Source: Strongylocentrotus droebachiensis (taxonomy: Eukaryota; Echinodermata; Echinoidea; Camarodonta; Strongylocentrotidae). From it: DNA of 64,000 nt. The DNA lies in NCBI GenBank assembly GCA_035222895.1, contig JAVYIG010007936.1, positions 31,177 through 95,176 on the forward strand, read 5' to 3'. This document shows positions 14,201 through 24,020 of the stretch, in pieces (the stretch's first letter is position 1; the number at the start of each line of letters is the position of its first letter). Under the pieces are notes generated by a model. That model was not told where the DNA came from and ran no database searches. It saw only the letters and a program-made list of their open reading frames with translations. The translations under genes were made by a program, and so were the position numbers.

Positions 14201-16220
14201 CACATCCGCCATCTACATACTGTACATGTACGCACAGGTATGAATGGGAAAGGCACTGAACCAAGGACAGTGCGTTGCACCGGTTATCACCGTTGTACAA
14301 CGATCAACATGCATTCTCTCTATTGTTACCTTAACAATAATAGGTGGGGTGTGCTATGCTATGCATGCACACAAAACAAAAAAGGGCTACTTCAGCCCAA
14401 ATAATCTTCACTTGGCAGATGACACACCGCACTTGGGCTGTCCCTTCTTGGGTAGATGCAGGTTGATTTTCTGCGGAAATTCTTTTGGCTCAAATTACCA
14501 ATTCTCTTTCTTATTCAAACCTTTTTATAACAAAATGTCGGCCTACAACCTATTGGGAGATTTTTTTGTTTTTCTTCTTCATATTTGTGAATCCTACATG
14601 TTACATCAAGTTGTTTTAACACTTCTAGAATCTAGACTCTATTTCAATTTTTTTTTTTAAATAATTTTTTAATGATAAATACATTGTACAATTTTCAGCA
14701 TAGCAGAGACAGATTCTTTAAGTTCAGCAAAGGTGTAGAACTCTAGACCTAAGGACTCAATATCTGGGAAATGTCATTGTACATGAATAATGTAGTACCG
14801 TAACTTTTACTCCAAGTTCAATGTAAATGGACATGCAAGCGCCACTCTTTTTTAAAACCTACAACTTACAAGTAGAGGCCAATCTGGTTTGTTATTGCAT
14901 TTGCATGATAAAATGTATTTTTTTACTACTACTAGAGACTGGCATTAGAATAGGGGTTGTGTGTCAAGACGCTTAAAGGTAATACAAAGTTTTGGTATGG
15001 GGTCATGAATTTGGTTCAAATGAACATATTGGAAGCATATACGATCCTACAATATTCAGTGATCGTTGTCGCGGTCGAAATCGAATCTAAAATTATGAAA
15101 TTGTAAATAATAAACACTTTAGGTTGAATAGCTCCCTCTCAAGGTCAAGATATTAACTAAGCTATAAAACAATGTATATTGACTAAAATCGACCGATTAG
15201 CTATTCTCGTTCGGAAATGTTATACCACAACTACATACTCTGAGATTTTCATGGTCGCAGCTACCATTGTACGGCCGTGGTAGCTATTTGAAATTTATCA
15301 AAATTTACCGGGAGCACCGGTAAATCTTTATATTCAATTTTTCTCGAAAGCAGAAATGTTTTAGGGGCTAAAATTTCCGTTGTTTTGAATACATCCACGG
15401 GGGCATCCAAATATATAAAAATTGTAAAGAATCACTATCCACCCATTTTTCAAAATTTCCCAAAACTTTGTAATACCTTTAAGAAACATGAAGCTGTCAC
15501 TTTTGCCTTACGATTTAATGAAGATAGAACTAAAAGTCTACTCTCTATTGTCTAATCATAGACTACATTAGTTTACATGTGTGTGTACATGTGTACATGT
15601 ACAGTAGATATTTGTCCTTTATTGCCCAAAATAAATCTTATAGGATTTGTGAAATATCGCATAGGTCTATAAACGTTTGTAAAACCTGTCAAATTACTGT
15701 TTGAAATCACATTCCTGATAACAAACCTGTCCGGACACACGACATGAAAACAATCTCAAAATTGTTGAAAGAACTGTTTGTATGTGCAAGTACATGTACG
15801 TATATAGATATGAACCCTCACCATGAGCCCTCACCATGCAATAATTAATCAATTTACATGTTTAATGAAATTCATGACAATCGCATCTCTTGCAATATGT
15901 TGTTGCATAAAAAAAATGTGCATTTCCTTGATTTGAGTAGATTACTAGATTGCCATTGCATTGTACTTTACAGGACCTCAGTTCTCAAATAGTAAAACTA
16001 TATTTGAATGTATAATCAGATAATGTTAAATGAAGACAGTGTCACGATCATGATACTTGATAAAGTCTATATTTAAATGATGGAGAAGAAAGAATGAGGT
16101 TGGCTCGCGCTCGCTGCATCTGCATGCAGTGGCTAGTGCAATTGCATCGACACTTTCACTGAAGTCTGACTCTGACTGAAGAGTCTTCTTCTTACCTTGA
16201 GCAGCATTCTTTTTCGGCAT
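8153..16220 (-). CDS. SPATS2: SPATS2-like protein, 5' part of gene (3 exons, continues past left edge)
   Basis: Three minus-strand exons (16220-16196, 9841-9744, 8261-8153) join in phase into 77 residues starting MPKKNAAQG. They match the N terminus of vertebrate SPATS2: a KDSGILLID block, then a CUE/UBA-like helical segment with KVREFVPTRSRDDIALVL and NVDKAVQSFMEG (human: AVRAIVPNKSNNEIILVL and VDKTVQAFMEG). All donors are GTAAG/GTATG-like and all acceptors are AG. Family knowledge: SPATS2 and SPATS2L are cytoplasmic, RNA-associated proteins of poorly defined function; the biochemical role here is unknown. The start is the first ATG in the only reading that joins exon 2 in phase. The N-terminal block favours SPATS2 over SPATS2L, but an invertebrate gene may be ancestral to both. 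The lysine-rich and coiled-coil C-terminal exons are not visible, so the third intron is longer than 8.1 kb or they lie beyond position 1. Confidence 0.86.
8262..9743 (-). other. SPATS2-like gene intron 2
   Basis: Ordinary AT-rich intron holding a long TC-rich microsatellite (about 9137-9357) and a G-run near 9530. The long open frames over the TC repeat are low-complexity artefacts. Confidence 0.7.
9137..9357. repeat. (TC)n-rich microsatellite
   Basis: About 220 bp of TC/CCCT/GTCT repeats lying in SPATS2-like intron 2. Confidence 0.9.
9744..9841 (-). CDS. SPATS2: SPATS2-like exon 2
   Basis: 98 nt between a TGTACAG acceptor and a GTATGTTT donor. It encodes DGKDSGILLIDERTKAV and on to AFKEQ, matching the KDSSGFIFD...ENMKEK block near the human SPATS2 N terminus. 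It ends in phase 0. Confidence 0.86.
12624..12714. repeat. Hairpin with C-run and G-run arms
   Basis: The left arm is ATCA plus a long C-run, CTTTCAGTT and CATCA. The right arm is TGATGGAACTGAAAG, a G-run and TGAT. The arms are complementary over about 30 bp around a 25-30-bp loop that itself contains TGTACAGTTGTACA. Confidence 0.7.
14977..15478. mobile_element. TTAA-flanked MITE, 502 bp
   Basis: The ends AGGTAATACAAAGTTTTGG and CCAAAACTTTGTAATACCT are exact reverse complements (19 bp). They are flanked by TTAA at 14973-14976 and 15479-15482. There is no coding capacity. TTAA flanks suggest a piggyBac-like target preference; the family is inferred. Confidence 0.7.
16196..16220 (-). CDS. SPATS2: SPATS2-like exon 1 (coding part)
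   Basis: A 25-nt coding segment, MPKKNAAQ plus one base, ending CTCAAG before GTAAGAAG. Phase 1 matches exon 2, which opens GT-GAC. Reading through the donor gives a lysine-rich open frame down to about 16026; I read that as intron because exon 2 restores family similarity. Confidence 0.82.
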
Positions 16221-17265
16221 CGTTGACTGTTTCTCTGACTTTCAAGTTTCGAAATTTGATTACCCCGCGTCGAAGTACAGTACGGTACAGCTACAGTGTG
16301 GCAGTAATCCAAATGGAGTCTACTCTCAATTTCAACAAGTTACACGAAGATACCACTTCCACTGTCAATTCATCCCTAGATCTCCGCTCCAAAGTATTAT
16401 TAGAGTGCAGTGCAGTACGTAGTGGCGACAACATGCGCGCGGAGTAGATAGCACTCGCAGCTGATTTGATGACATAAAAAAAGATCTTATACAACTCGTC
16501 CTCCAATACTGTGCCCATTTTAGTTAAGTCGACCCCTTAACGTCCGTTTTGACTTATTTCACTGAGGAAAACCTCAACTTTTGCCGGTGCTCAAAATCAT
16601 TTTGTTCCTTAGTTTTTCTTGCCAAAGCCTACGTTCACACCAATAAATTATTATTTGTTCTCTTTTATCTCACATCTCTTTCCATAGAGAGGGGGGAGGG
16701 GGGCATTAAACTGGTCTTACTGAGTAAATGAAGTACAAATTAACAAGGCTGTCGATCAATAAGGTGTGAAAAGGGTCATGTCATATCTTTTTTTCTCATC
16801 CAGTAGTTCCATGGTTTCTCTCTCTCTCTCTCTCTTTCTCTCACAATTTCTCTCACCATTCAATGTGTGGGCAGGGATATGAGAGTTTCCCTGGTGTGGG
16901 TATATGCCCCTGGCTCCCACTACAATAATTATTTCGAAAATATAGTCTGTGTCGGAGTGTGTGGCGCATTCTCCTGAAGGGGAACATGCCCCTGTCACCC
17001 TGATCACGTCCAACAGGGTTGAAGGAGGGGGCAAGACTATGTGGCCCCCGACCACCTCCCCTGGATCCCCCCCCCTCACCCTCCCCCACTCCGGTGCGCG
17101 GCTTTAGCCTAATTATAACTGAATAAATGTAGAGCATTTTCAGACCATGGAGCATGGTTTGCATGAACAAAGCCTATCATTGGTTGTGCGTAACAGAGTC
17201 GTCTTCACCATGAGACTACACAGCCAGAAATTGACATACCTAGGCAAAAATGAAAGTATATAGGC
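16221..17265. other. Upstream region of the SPATS2-like gene and intergenic DNA
   Basis: It contains the presumed promoter and 5' leader of the SPATS2-like gene. An open minus frame at 16291-16518 has no recognisable family features and may be leader sequence. A TC microsatellite lies at 16817-16850. No TATA box could be assigned confidently. Confidence 0.4.
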
Positions 17266-17678
17266 CAGGCGCGGATCTACGGGGGGGGGGGTTAGGGGGT
17301 TTAACCCCCCCCCCCCCAAAAAAAAAAGGGGGAAAAAAAGAAAAAAAAAGAAAAAAGAACGCACGCTGGAGAGAAACCCTTTCAAGTGCAAATATTGTGA
17401 GAAGATATTCAACTCATCTGGTAACTTAACCAAACACATGATAACTCTGGATATAACTGTGTATTAAACTGTTACTTGATTTAAAAAGACGTTATCATGC
17501 ACTGCTTTTTATGGTCTCCACTGTGTTAATAGATGCCAGGAAAACATCACTTACGGGGTTCAAATAAACACCCCCGAAAAAATCGGCTCGCCGCTTCGCG
17601 GCTCGTGGACGATGCTCCGCATCGTCATTATTTTGGTCAAACCCCCCCCCCCTTAGCAAAAAGCTAGATCCGCCCCTG
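17266..17678. mobile_element. hAT-like non-autonomous element carrying a C2H2 zinc-finger fragment
   Basis: The ends are CAGGCGCGGATCTA at left and, on the opposite strand, CAGGGGCGGATCTA at right (13 of 14 matching). A G-run/C-run hairpin follows the left end and a C-run precedes the right end. CAGGGGCGG-type ends are common in hAT elements. Inside, at about 17358-17440, is a zinc-finger relic. Two adjacent perfect hairpins lie at 17590-17602 (GCCGCTTCGCGGC) and 17608-17626 (GACGATGC/GCATCGTC stem). No 8-bp target duplication was found, so the family call is tentative. Confidence 0.55.
17358..17440 (+). pseudogene. C2H2 zinc-finger gene fragment
   Basis: One frame gives the linker-like THAGEKPF. 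The next frame gives FKCKYCEKIFNSSGNLTKHM, a near-canonical Krüppel-type finger (C-x2-C-x12-H) whose second histidine is absent or displaced. The linker and the finger are one base out of frame, so this is a broken captured fragment of a host zinc-finger gene, not an active exon. It lies inside the hAT-like element. Confidence 0.6.
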
Positions 17679-20265
17679 TAGGCCTACTATAATAGGTCGG
17701 GGGGGCGGGGCGAACTAGAAACGTAAAGAGACTCGGCCGATATTGCTGTGTTCGAATTCTAGGAGTGCGAAACGTCACGTTGACGAGCGTCGCATCACCT
17801 CCTATCGTTCCTGGCCTGGGAGCACTGACCGGTGAAAACAAAGTCAGGCTAACCACAGTAACCATAATTTCATGCTTATATGCATGGTTTGACATGAAAT
17901 AGGTCTAGATACTTTTGATATGAAATTATTAATTTCGCATTAGTGCTTGTCAAGCACTTTTAATTAGTGATTGTCTCTATTTCGTAGCAACAATTTCCTA
18001 TTTTCGATTAACAGAACTCTACCCCACTTTTAAGGCCACGCCCCCGGCCACGCCCAACCCTACATTCTCTGTTATCGCATTGTGAGCGTGTGTGCTTGTG
18101 TGTGTATGCGTGTGTGAGTTCGCCTCATGAAAATCAATAAATCCATAATTAGGTGAAAAAGAATGTATGTTATTTGGTTGAAACTTAAAAGAGATAGAAA
18201 ATTAATGTCTGGATTTTTGTTTTGTCTCACTCTTTCGAATCCTGGACCCTCCTCTCATTTTTCTGCTTAAAAAAGGCACCATTTGGGCAAAGTTTAAATC
18301 ATTCTAGATAGGTTACGCCTATGTGCTAAAATCAGCAAGTTTTTTTCAACTGTCTGAAACTATCCCGTTTCCGAATTTGCGATCGAGCGATGCGAGCGAG
18401 AAAAAAAGACAGCCTGTTCCTGACGCTTTGTTTTCATGAAGGTGACGTTATTCCAGTATACATATTTTTAATATAACTGGCACCTCGGTTGAAAAACGTT
18501 GTGCCAAAATCTAGTTCACTCTGGAACTCCTGCATATACTTTTTTTTCTTCTTTTTTTAAATATAGAAATTACACCTTTTGAGTCCTATTGATTTTTGAC
18601 AAATATATCAGTCGAACACAGTGTGACAAAACCATCTCACCCTGCATGGTACTGAGTAAATTTAAGACAATATCACTAGGCATTATTATTGATTTTTGCC
18701 GATTTGACGTCATAAAGCAGGCTTACATGCCCTTTTATTTCATTGAGCACCGCCCATCGACAACTCATGGAAGTTGCGTGGCTCCGGCATCCAGTAAAAT
18801 TGGCTATTGGCCTGTGTGAGGGCCTGTGTGTGCGAGGGGGGGGGGAGTATTATGCCTTTTTTATTATTTGAAATTGAGTGGATTGTATGGTGACTGTGCC
18901 GTTAACGACATAATTCGAATATGGGATGAGGAGTGTAGAAGTGGGTACAATCTTCTTCTTTTATACCTTCATCGGCTTCCTTCTCCCTCACAAACCTCCC
19001 CCCCCCTCCCTCTCTCTCTCTCTCTCGCTCTTTCTCTCTCTCTCTCTCGCTCTCGCTCTCTCTCTCTCTCTCTCCCTCTCCCTCTCTCCCTCACCCTCTT
19101 CTTATTCGCCTTTCGATTGGGGAAGCGCGTGCCCCCGGCATAATGCCCTTTTTCCCCACCCACTGTGTACGTCGATGGCAGTCGTCTTTATTCATATTGT
19201 TATTTAATGAGAAATATGGTACCCAGTAACCAAATCGCATCACTTCTCTGTATAGATGTATATAACTAATCACTTATTATATTGTGTAGACTAAACAATA
19301 TCATAGCAAAAACCATGCACGCATGGCATTACGCAATCCAAAATTCAAAATACACCAGTTCAGAGGATGTTGCGATTTCCGAAAAACGTGAAGCGACAAG
19401 TTTACAAACCTGTATTAAAGGTAGTGTATCCTTTCTGCAGCCATCATCGAATTCTGTACAGTTTTGCATGAATTATAATATGTCACGTATGCCCTTTTTG
19501 TGAAAATTAAACATTAGCAGTGTCCTATAATATTCAAATTAAAGAAACTCGTTTACTTTCTAGATTAAGCATGCACTGTTAGACACTATTGAGTGACTGA
19601 CTTCTTTTTTTCTTTGGTAATAACATACGTAAAATGAGCTGTAATGGGTACATGTGCATGTGTCTACATCAATAACCCACTTTTTGTAATGGCCGAAATT
19701 AAACTGCTTGAATATTTGCGCAGCACAAAACGTACTACCATTCGGTAGAAGGGTCTGAAAATCAGACTACTTGATTAAACGAACGCGCTCGCTAAATTCG
19801 ATTCGACAACTAACGGTCGTTATTTCCACAAAAAGAAATTGTCAAGCCCTTTTATTGTGAGGGAACTTCTAAATTAATTTTATCTTCCAAATGCCGATGG
19901 AATGTAACCTTTTAGTTTGGCCTGCAAATGGGATATACATAGTACCTTCAAAGGGAAAATCATCCTGTTGTTAAAAGGTTTCCAGAAAAACACGAACGAA
20001 ATTCGTAATAAAATCAACGTTTTTGCATTGTTTCCTTCACAAAATGCTGATCACCAAAGAAACCAAAGCCTTTTACTAACGTTCGGCTCCTTTTCTGCTA
20101 AACGTTTGATAGATTTCAATACAGTGCGTCCCAGAAAAAACGAAACCGAGAATTTTCGATGTTTTATCAATTATAATTAATAAATGACTATTTGTAAAGC
20201 TTAAATCCTCCTCTTTCATTATTTTGACTTAACTCATTATGAGGCATATTTCATGCATCACGCTC
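17679..20265. other. Intergenic DNA without recognised genes
   Basis: It holds a TC microsatellite (about 19009-19090), T-runs and a G-run near 18835. A TTAAAGGTAGTGTATCC motif near 19417 resembles one end of the TTAA-flanked MITEs; no partner end was found. No exon was recognised. Confidence 0.5.
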
Positions 20266-20469
20266 TACTCTCTAAAAAAAATCCAGTGATCACGGACGTC
20301 ACTCCTCTGGAGAATGAAAATGTAGTGAAAATAGAGTGAACATTCACTCTTTTCTTCTTAGAGAGCACTCTAAAATCAATAGATTTTCACTCCTAAACAA
20401 GTGATCACGGACGTCACTCCCAAGAAAGTGAAAATAGAGTGAAAATTCACCTTTTTTTTAAAGAGAGTA
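20266..20469. mobile_element. Small MITE with duplicated internal motif
   Basis: The inverted ends are TACTCTCT / AGAGAGTA, each next to an A- or T-run. Inside, GTGATCACGGACGTCACTC occurs twice, at 20286 and 20401, and GTGAAAATAGAGTGAA also recurs. The ends could carry a TA target site as in mariner-type elements. No coding capacity. Confidence 0.5.
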
Positions 20470-22105
20470 TACTTGGTCGTAAATACCTCAGCCCCCCTCC
20501 CCCCCCCCCCCACCACTTTGAAAAACGTTCCGCGGGACCTGAAAAAAAGTTAGTGAAGAACTGAAGATCATCCTACATGAATATATAACCCAAAACATTA
20601 ACGACAAATCCTGCGAAAAAAATTACGTGAGATGTGTTTAGAGAAACATTACCTGATAGATCTCGAGACGATGTGAATATAATATCCCCTTGCTGTAGGC
20701 ACGAGAAATGAAGTTATTATTATCTTGACTCTACGGGTATCTCAACATCAAATGACAATGAGAAACGATTATCTTCTGGTTTCATTTGCATAAGAGATCA
20801 AGGTGACATTGAGAGATGTACTCCACAATTCAACTGACCCAAGAAGACAAAAAGTTTCGCAGGGTTAAACCCGTGTGTTATTCGTTGTCTCGTATCTTGG
20901 CTGTATGTGAGACCCTGAGACCCTGGTATTGGAAGCTTCACAAAACAATTTGTGTGTGTGGGGGTGGGGGTCAGAGGGTGGGTGTCAGTGGTGTGTGGGG
21001 GAGGGGTGGGAGGGTGGGGGAGGGGTGGGTGGGTGTCAGACCTTGGAGATGTAGGTAGGTAGGTATAATAGGAAGATATTATATATAAATATATATAAAT
21101 TAATAACTAACTAACCAACTAACTAACCAACCAACTAACTAAATAAATACATAACTGACCAGCTAACAAAATGATTAACTATCTAACTAACTTTAAACTT
21201 ACTATACTAATTTGAATAAATGAATATTTAAAGAACCAAATCAAGTCAATCAATATCAATAAGGGCCGACAGGTTTAAATTAGTCGTCATTTTTTATATT
21301 GGCTAATAGAACCCCCCCCCCCCCACGAAACAAAAGAACGGGCAAGCAGGCAAGAAAATAAGGAGTCAATATAATTTACATGATAATACACAACAGCACG
21401 ATTTTTGTCTAGTTACTATTTATTTCTACTCATAAATTATTTATAATTTTGGCCTACATCTAAGTTTTTCCCAACCAGTCATGCCTATAAAGCACGTTCC
21501 CTAAACTTTCCTATAAATCCTCCCGCTGCAATGATTCGATTTAAAAAATATTTGCCTTATTTGATCATTGATCTTGTTGCTTTGTGACCAAACTGATCGA
21601 AGATCGAAGCCGTTGCCGCCTCCCCCCCCCCCCCCCCCCCTCATTGATGTAGGGATTGTTTTCGTGTATTCCGTATCTGTAATGCAATGATATCTTTCAT
21701 CAATTGTCATTGTATTTAGATTTATCATAATCAAATAACGAACTCTGACCTTTATTCTTTAAATACAGGTTGAGTGTATTGCTGTGGCGGTACAGTGGTT
21801 CATTCACTTGCCTCTTTTAAGAGTTCAAATCTCTTTTATAATCAGATGTTGTTTTCGACCCAGGTGTAGAGATAACACATATAGAAATATTTATCTCCTT
21901 GTTGCTATTACTATTAGTACCTTGGTTATTTCGATGCCAATAATCGGTGGAACTGCTTTTGGCTAATGTAATGTAAAAGTCTTGTGGAATTGTAAATGAA
22001 TTGTTAACGCAGAAATGGCAATTAGTTGTCCAATACAATATTGTACTAGCTGATGACGAAATCGTCAACAACTACAATTATCTAATGATGATGTTATTGA
22101 TGACG
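20470..22105. other. Intergenic DNA with G-rich and simple repeats
   Basis: A G-rich tract (20952-21060) has many GGG/GGGG blocks and could form G-quadruplexes. (AACT/AACC)n simple repeats lie at 21100-21190. C-runs lie near 21310 and 21622. No gene recognised. Confidence 0.5.
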
Positions 22106-22310
22106 ATGATGATGTGATGATGATGGTGATAATAATAATTATGATAATAATAATAAATAATAATAATAATAATAATAATAATAATTATAATAATAATAAT
22201 AATAATTATGATAATGATAATTATAATTATAACAATAATAATGATAGTGATAATAGGCCTATAGGCCTAATATTAACATTAACAATAATGAAAGCAATAA
22301 TAATAATAAT
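22082..22310. repeat. (ATG)n and (AAT)n microsatellites
   Basis: Trinucleotide repeats; the open frames over them are artefacts. Confidence 0.9.
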
Positions 22311-23330
22311 GCTTTATAGAGCACAATCCAATCCAATCCAGGAGTTTGTGGAGCGCCAATATATTGCTGCCAAAGGCGGCGCTCTGGGGGCGGGGCTGGG
22401 GCGGGGCGGGGGCGGGGGCACAGCGTCTTCCTCATACTCGTTCAAGTACCCCAAAAATGCCTCTTTTTACGTAGGAAAAATGCCCCTTTTTATATCAGAT
22501 AAGTGCCCATTTTTCTTTATAAATTAGTGTCCCCCTTTTTACATCTGATAAGTGCCCCTTTTCTCATCTGATAGGTGCCCCTTTTAACTTTGAAAAAAAA
22601 AATCAAAATTCATCCCTGATAATATATTAATTACAATTTAGGGTAAACATGAAACAACATTTAAAATTGTATTTTTCCGCTTTGAGGTTACCCTTTTTAC
22701 CAGAAAGTGCCCTTTAAGTTGGCCCCCCTTCCTTTATGAAACGCTCGGACGCCCCTCCCAGCTGCTGTAATCAAGGGCGCTGATAAGACTGTAAACATAA
22801 TTATGCCATCTATGATTTTCCCCTTAGAACGACTTGGGAAGTTGTTTTGTATAACTATAATCAATGTGGAATAGCCATGTCTTTAGTTGGGTTTTGAAAT
22901 TGATAGCAGGTTACAAGAGCGAAAATACTGAGAAAGACTGCTCCTCAACATAGGTGCAGACGCAGTGAATGATCAATCGTCCAGCAGAGAACGTGTTCGA
23001 GGACTCTCAATCAGATTTTGACCTGCCGATCGCAAATTCGTTCGAGGATTATTAGGGGTCAGCATTATTATCTGAAATGTAGAGCTGGAGGGCAGAATCA
23101 TGCATTGCCTTCAATGTCAATGAAATCATTTTTATCCACTGAACCACAACACGCTTCAAGGGAAAACGTTAACAAAATCTCTAACGATTCATCCAATTTG
23201 GAAATCTTTATTCAAAACAAAGCACTGAAGCGAACTATAACCCTTGTTTATGATCATCACAGTTTGAAATATATTCACATAGTCAGCCGTCAATTTACAA
23301 TGGCATCTTGTCATAATTATCGTGAGAGAT
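22311..23330. other. Intergenic DNA with CCCCTTTTT-type decayed repeat
   Basis: At 22375-22410 there is a G-rich GGCGGGG tract, followed by repeated TGCCCCTTTTTA and TCTGATAAGTGCCCC-like units to about 22590. This looks like a decayed non-autonomous element. No gene recognised. Confidence 0.4.
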
Positions 23331-24020
23331 CCTAGGTTTGATCCTCGATCAGTGCTTACATCCTTGGACAAGGTATTTTATCCAGATACGTTTGATAAGA
23401 TAAGATAAGATAAGATTTTATTCGTCTTTCTTTCAAATGACATACAGAGCATAACATTGGATCATAACACATTTACAAAGCAAAATAACAAATTATGATA
23501 ATGATAAAAAACATAGCTAACTAAAAGAAAGACGAGGAGACCCTGGTAAAAGCAGAGCTTGTAATTATTAGGGTCCCCTCTGAGCCGGATAAAACATGAT
23601 GAATAGATATTTGTGACTACCTAAGAATACAATAGGGAAAAGGGGGTATAACAAAACAAGAAGTGTACACACACACAACAACAACAACAAAAAGAGAGAC
23701 TAGACTAGACTAGACAAGACGGGAGAAAAGAGAAAATATGAGAAATAATAGAAGAATACAGCACATCGACAATATAGGCACAGCACACAACGGGCACAAG
23801 ACAACAGGGGGAGGGAATAAGAGGTTGACAATCTGAAAATATTCAGTTAGACACATATTAATATCAAGAAGAAAATTTACATTTATAGTAATACATAATA
23901 TATCTTGGCACCATAATAACCATTTGGCACCATTTGTCCAACGTCTTTGGTCCCACCCACTCTATCCAGGTTGGATACCTGTCATTGCTTTGGTAATAAT
24001 AATTGTAGGGCCCTTTCCCC
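23330..24020. mobile_element. tRNA-derived SINE relic interrupted by a LINE-like 3' end
   Basis: At 23336-23390 a B-box-like GGTTTGATCC precedes CTTGGACAAGGTATTTTATCC. The SINE-tail motif GGATACCTGTCATTGCT...GGTAATAATAATTGTAGGGCCC resumes at about 23960-24015. Between them, a GATAA repeat (23394-23416) next to TTTTATTCGTC reads on the minus strand as AATAAA plus a (TTATC)n tail, typical of a non-LTR retroposon 3' end. A nested insertion is the simplest reading. Confidence 0.4.

Larger units (their letters stand above)
9842..16195 (-). other. SPATS2-like gene intron 1
   Basis: 6.35 kb. It contains a duplicated 17-bp GGAAGGGGTTGGGATG-type unit (about 10095-10130), a dense TACATGTACA cluster (11570-11600), a hairpin of C- and G-runs (12624-12714) and a TTAA-flanked MITE (14977-15478). 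No other exon was recognised. Confidence 0.65.

Noticed and set aside
16026-16195. Read-through extension of SPATS2-like exon 1
   Set aside because: A strong GTAAG donor and exact phase match to exon 2, which carries the family similarity, favour splicing at 16196.
16291-16518. 75-codon minus-strand ORF upstream of the SPATS2-like start
   Set aside because: No family features, no phase-compatible splice link to exon 1; may be leader sequence or chance.
22114-22527. 137-codon ORF rich in Ile and Asn, and similar Met/Ile ORFs at 27554-27958
   Set aside because: Translations of AAT/ATC microsatellites.
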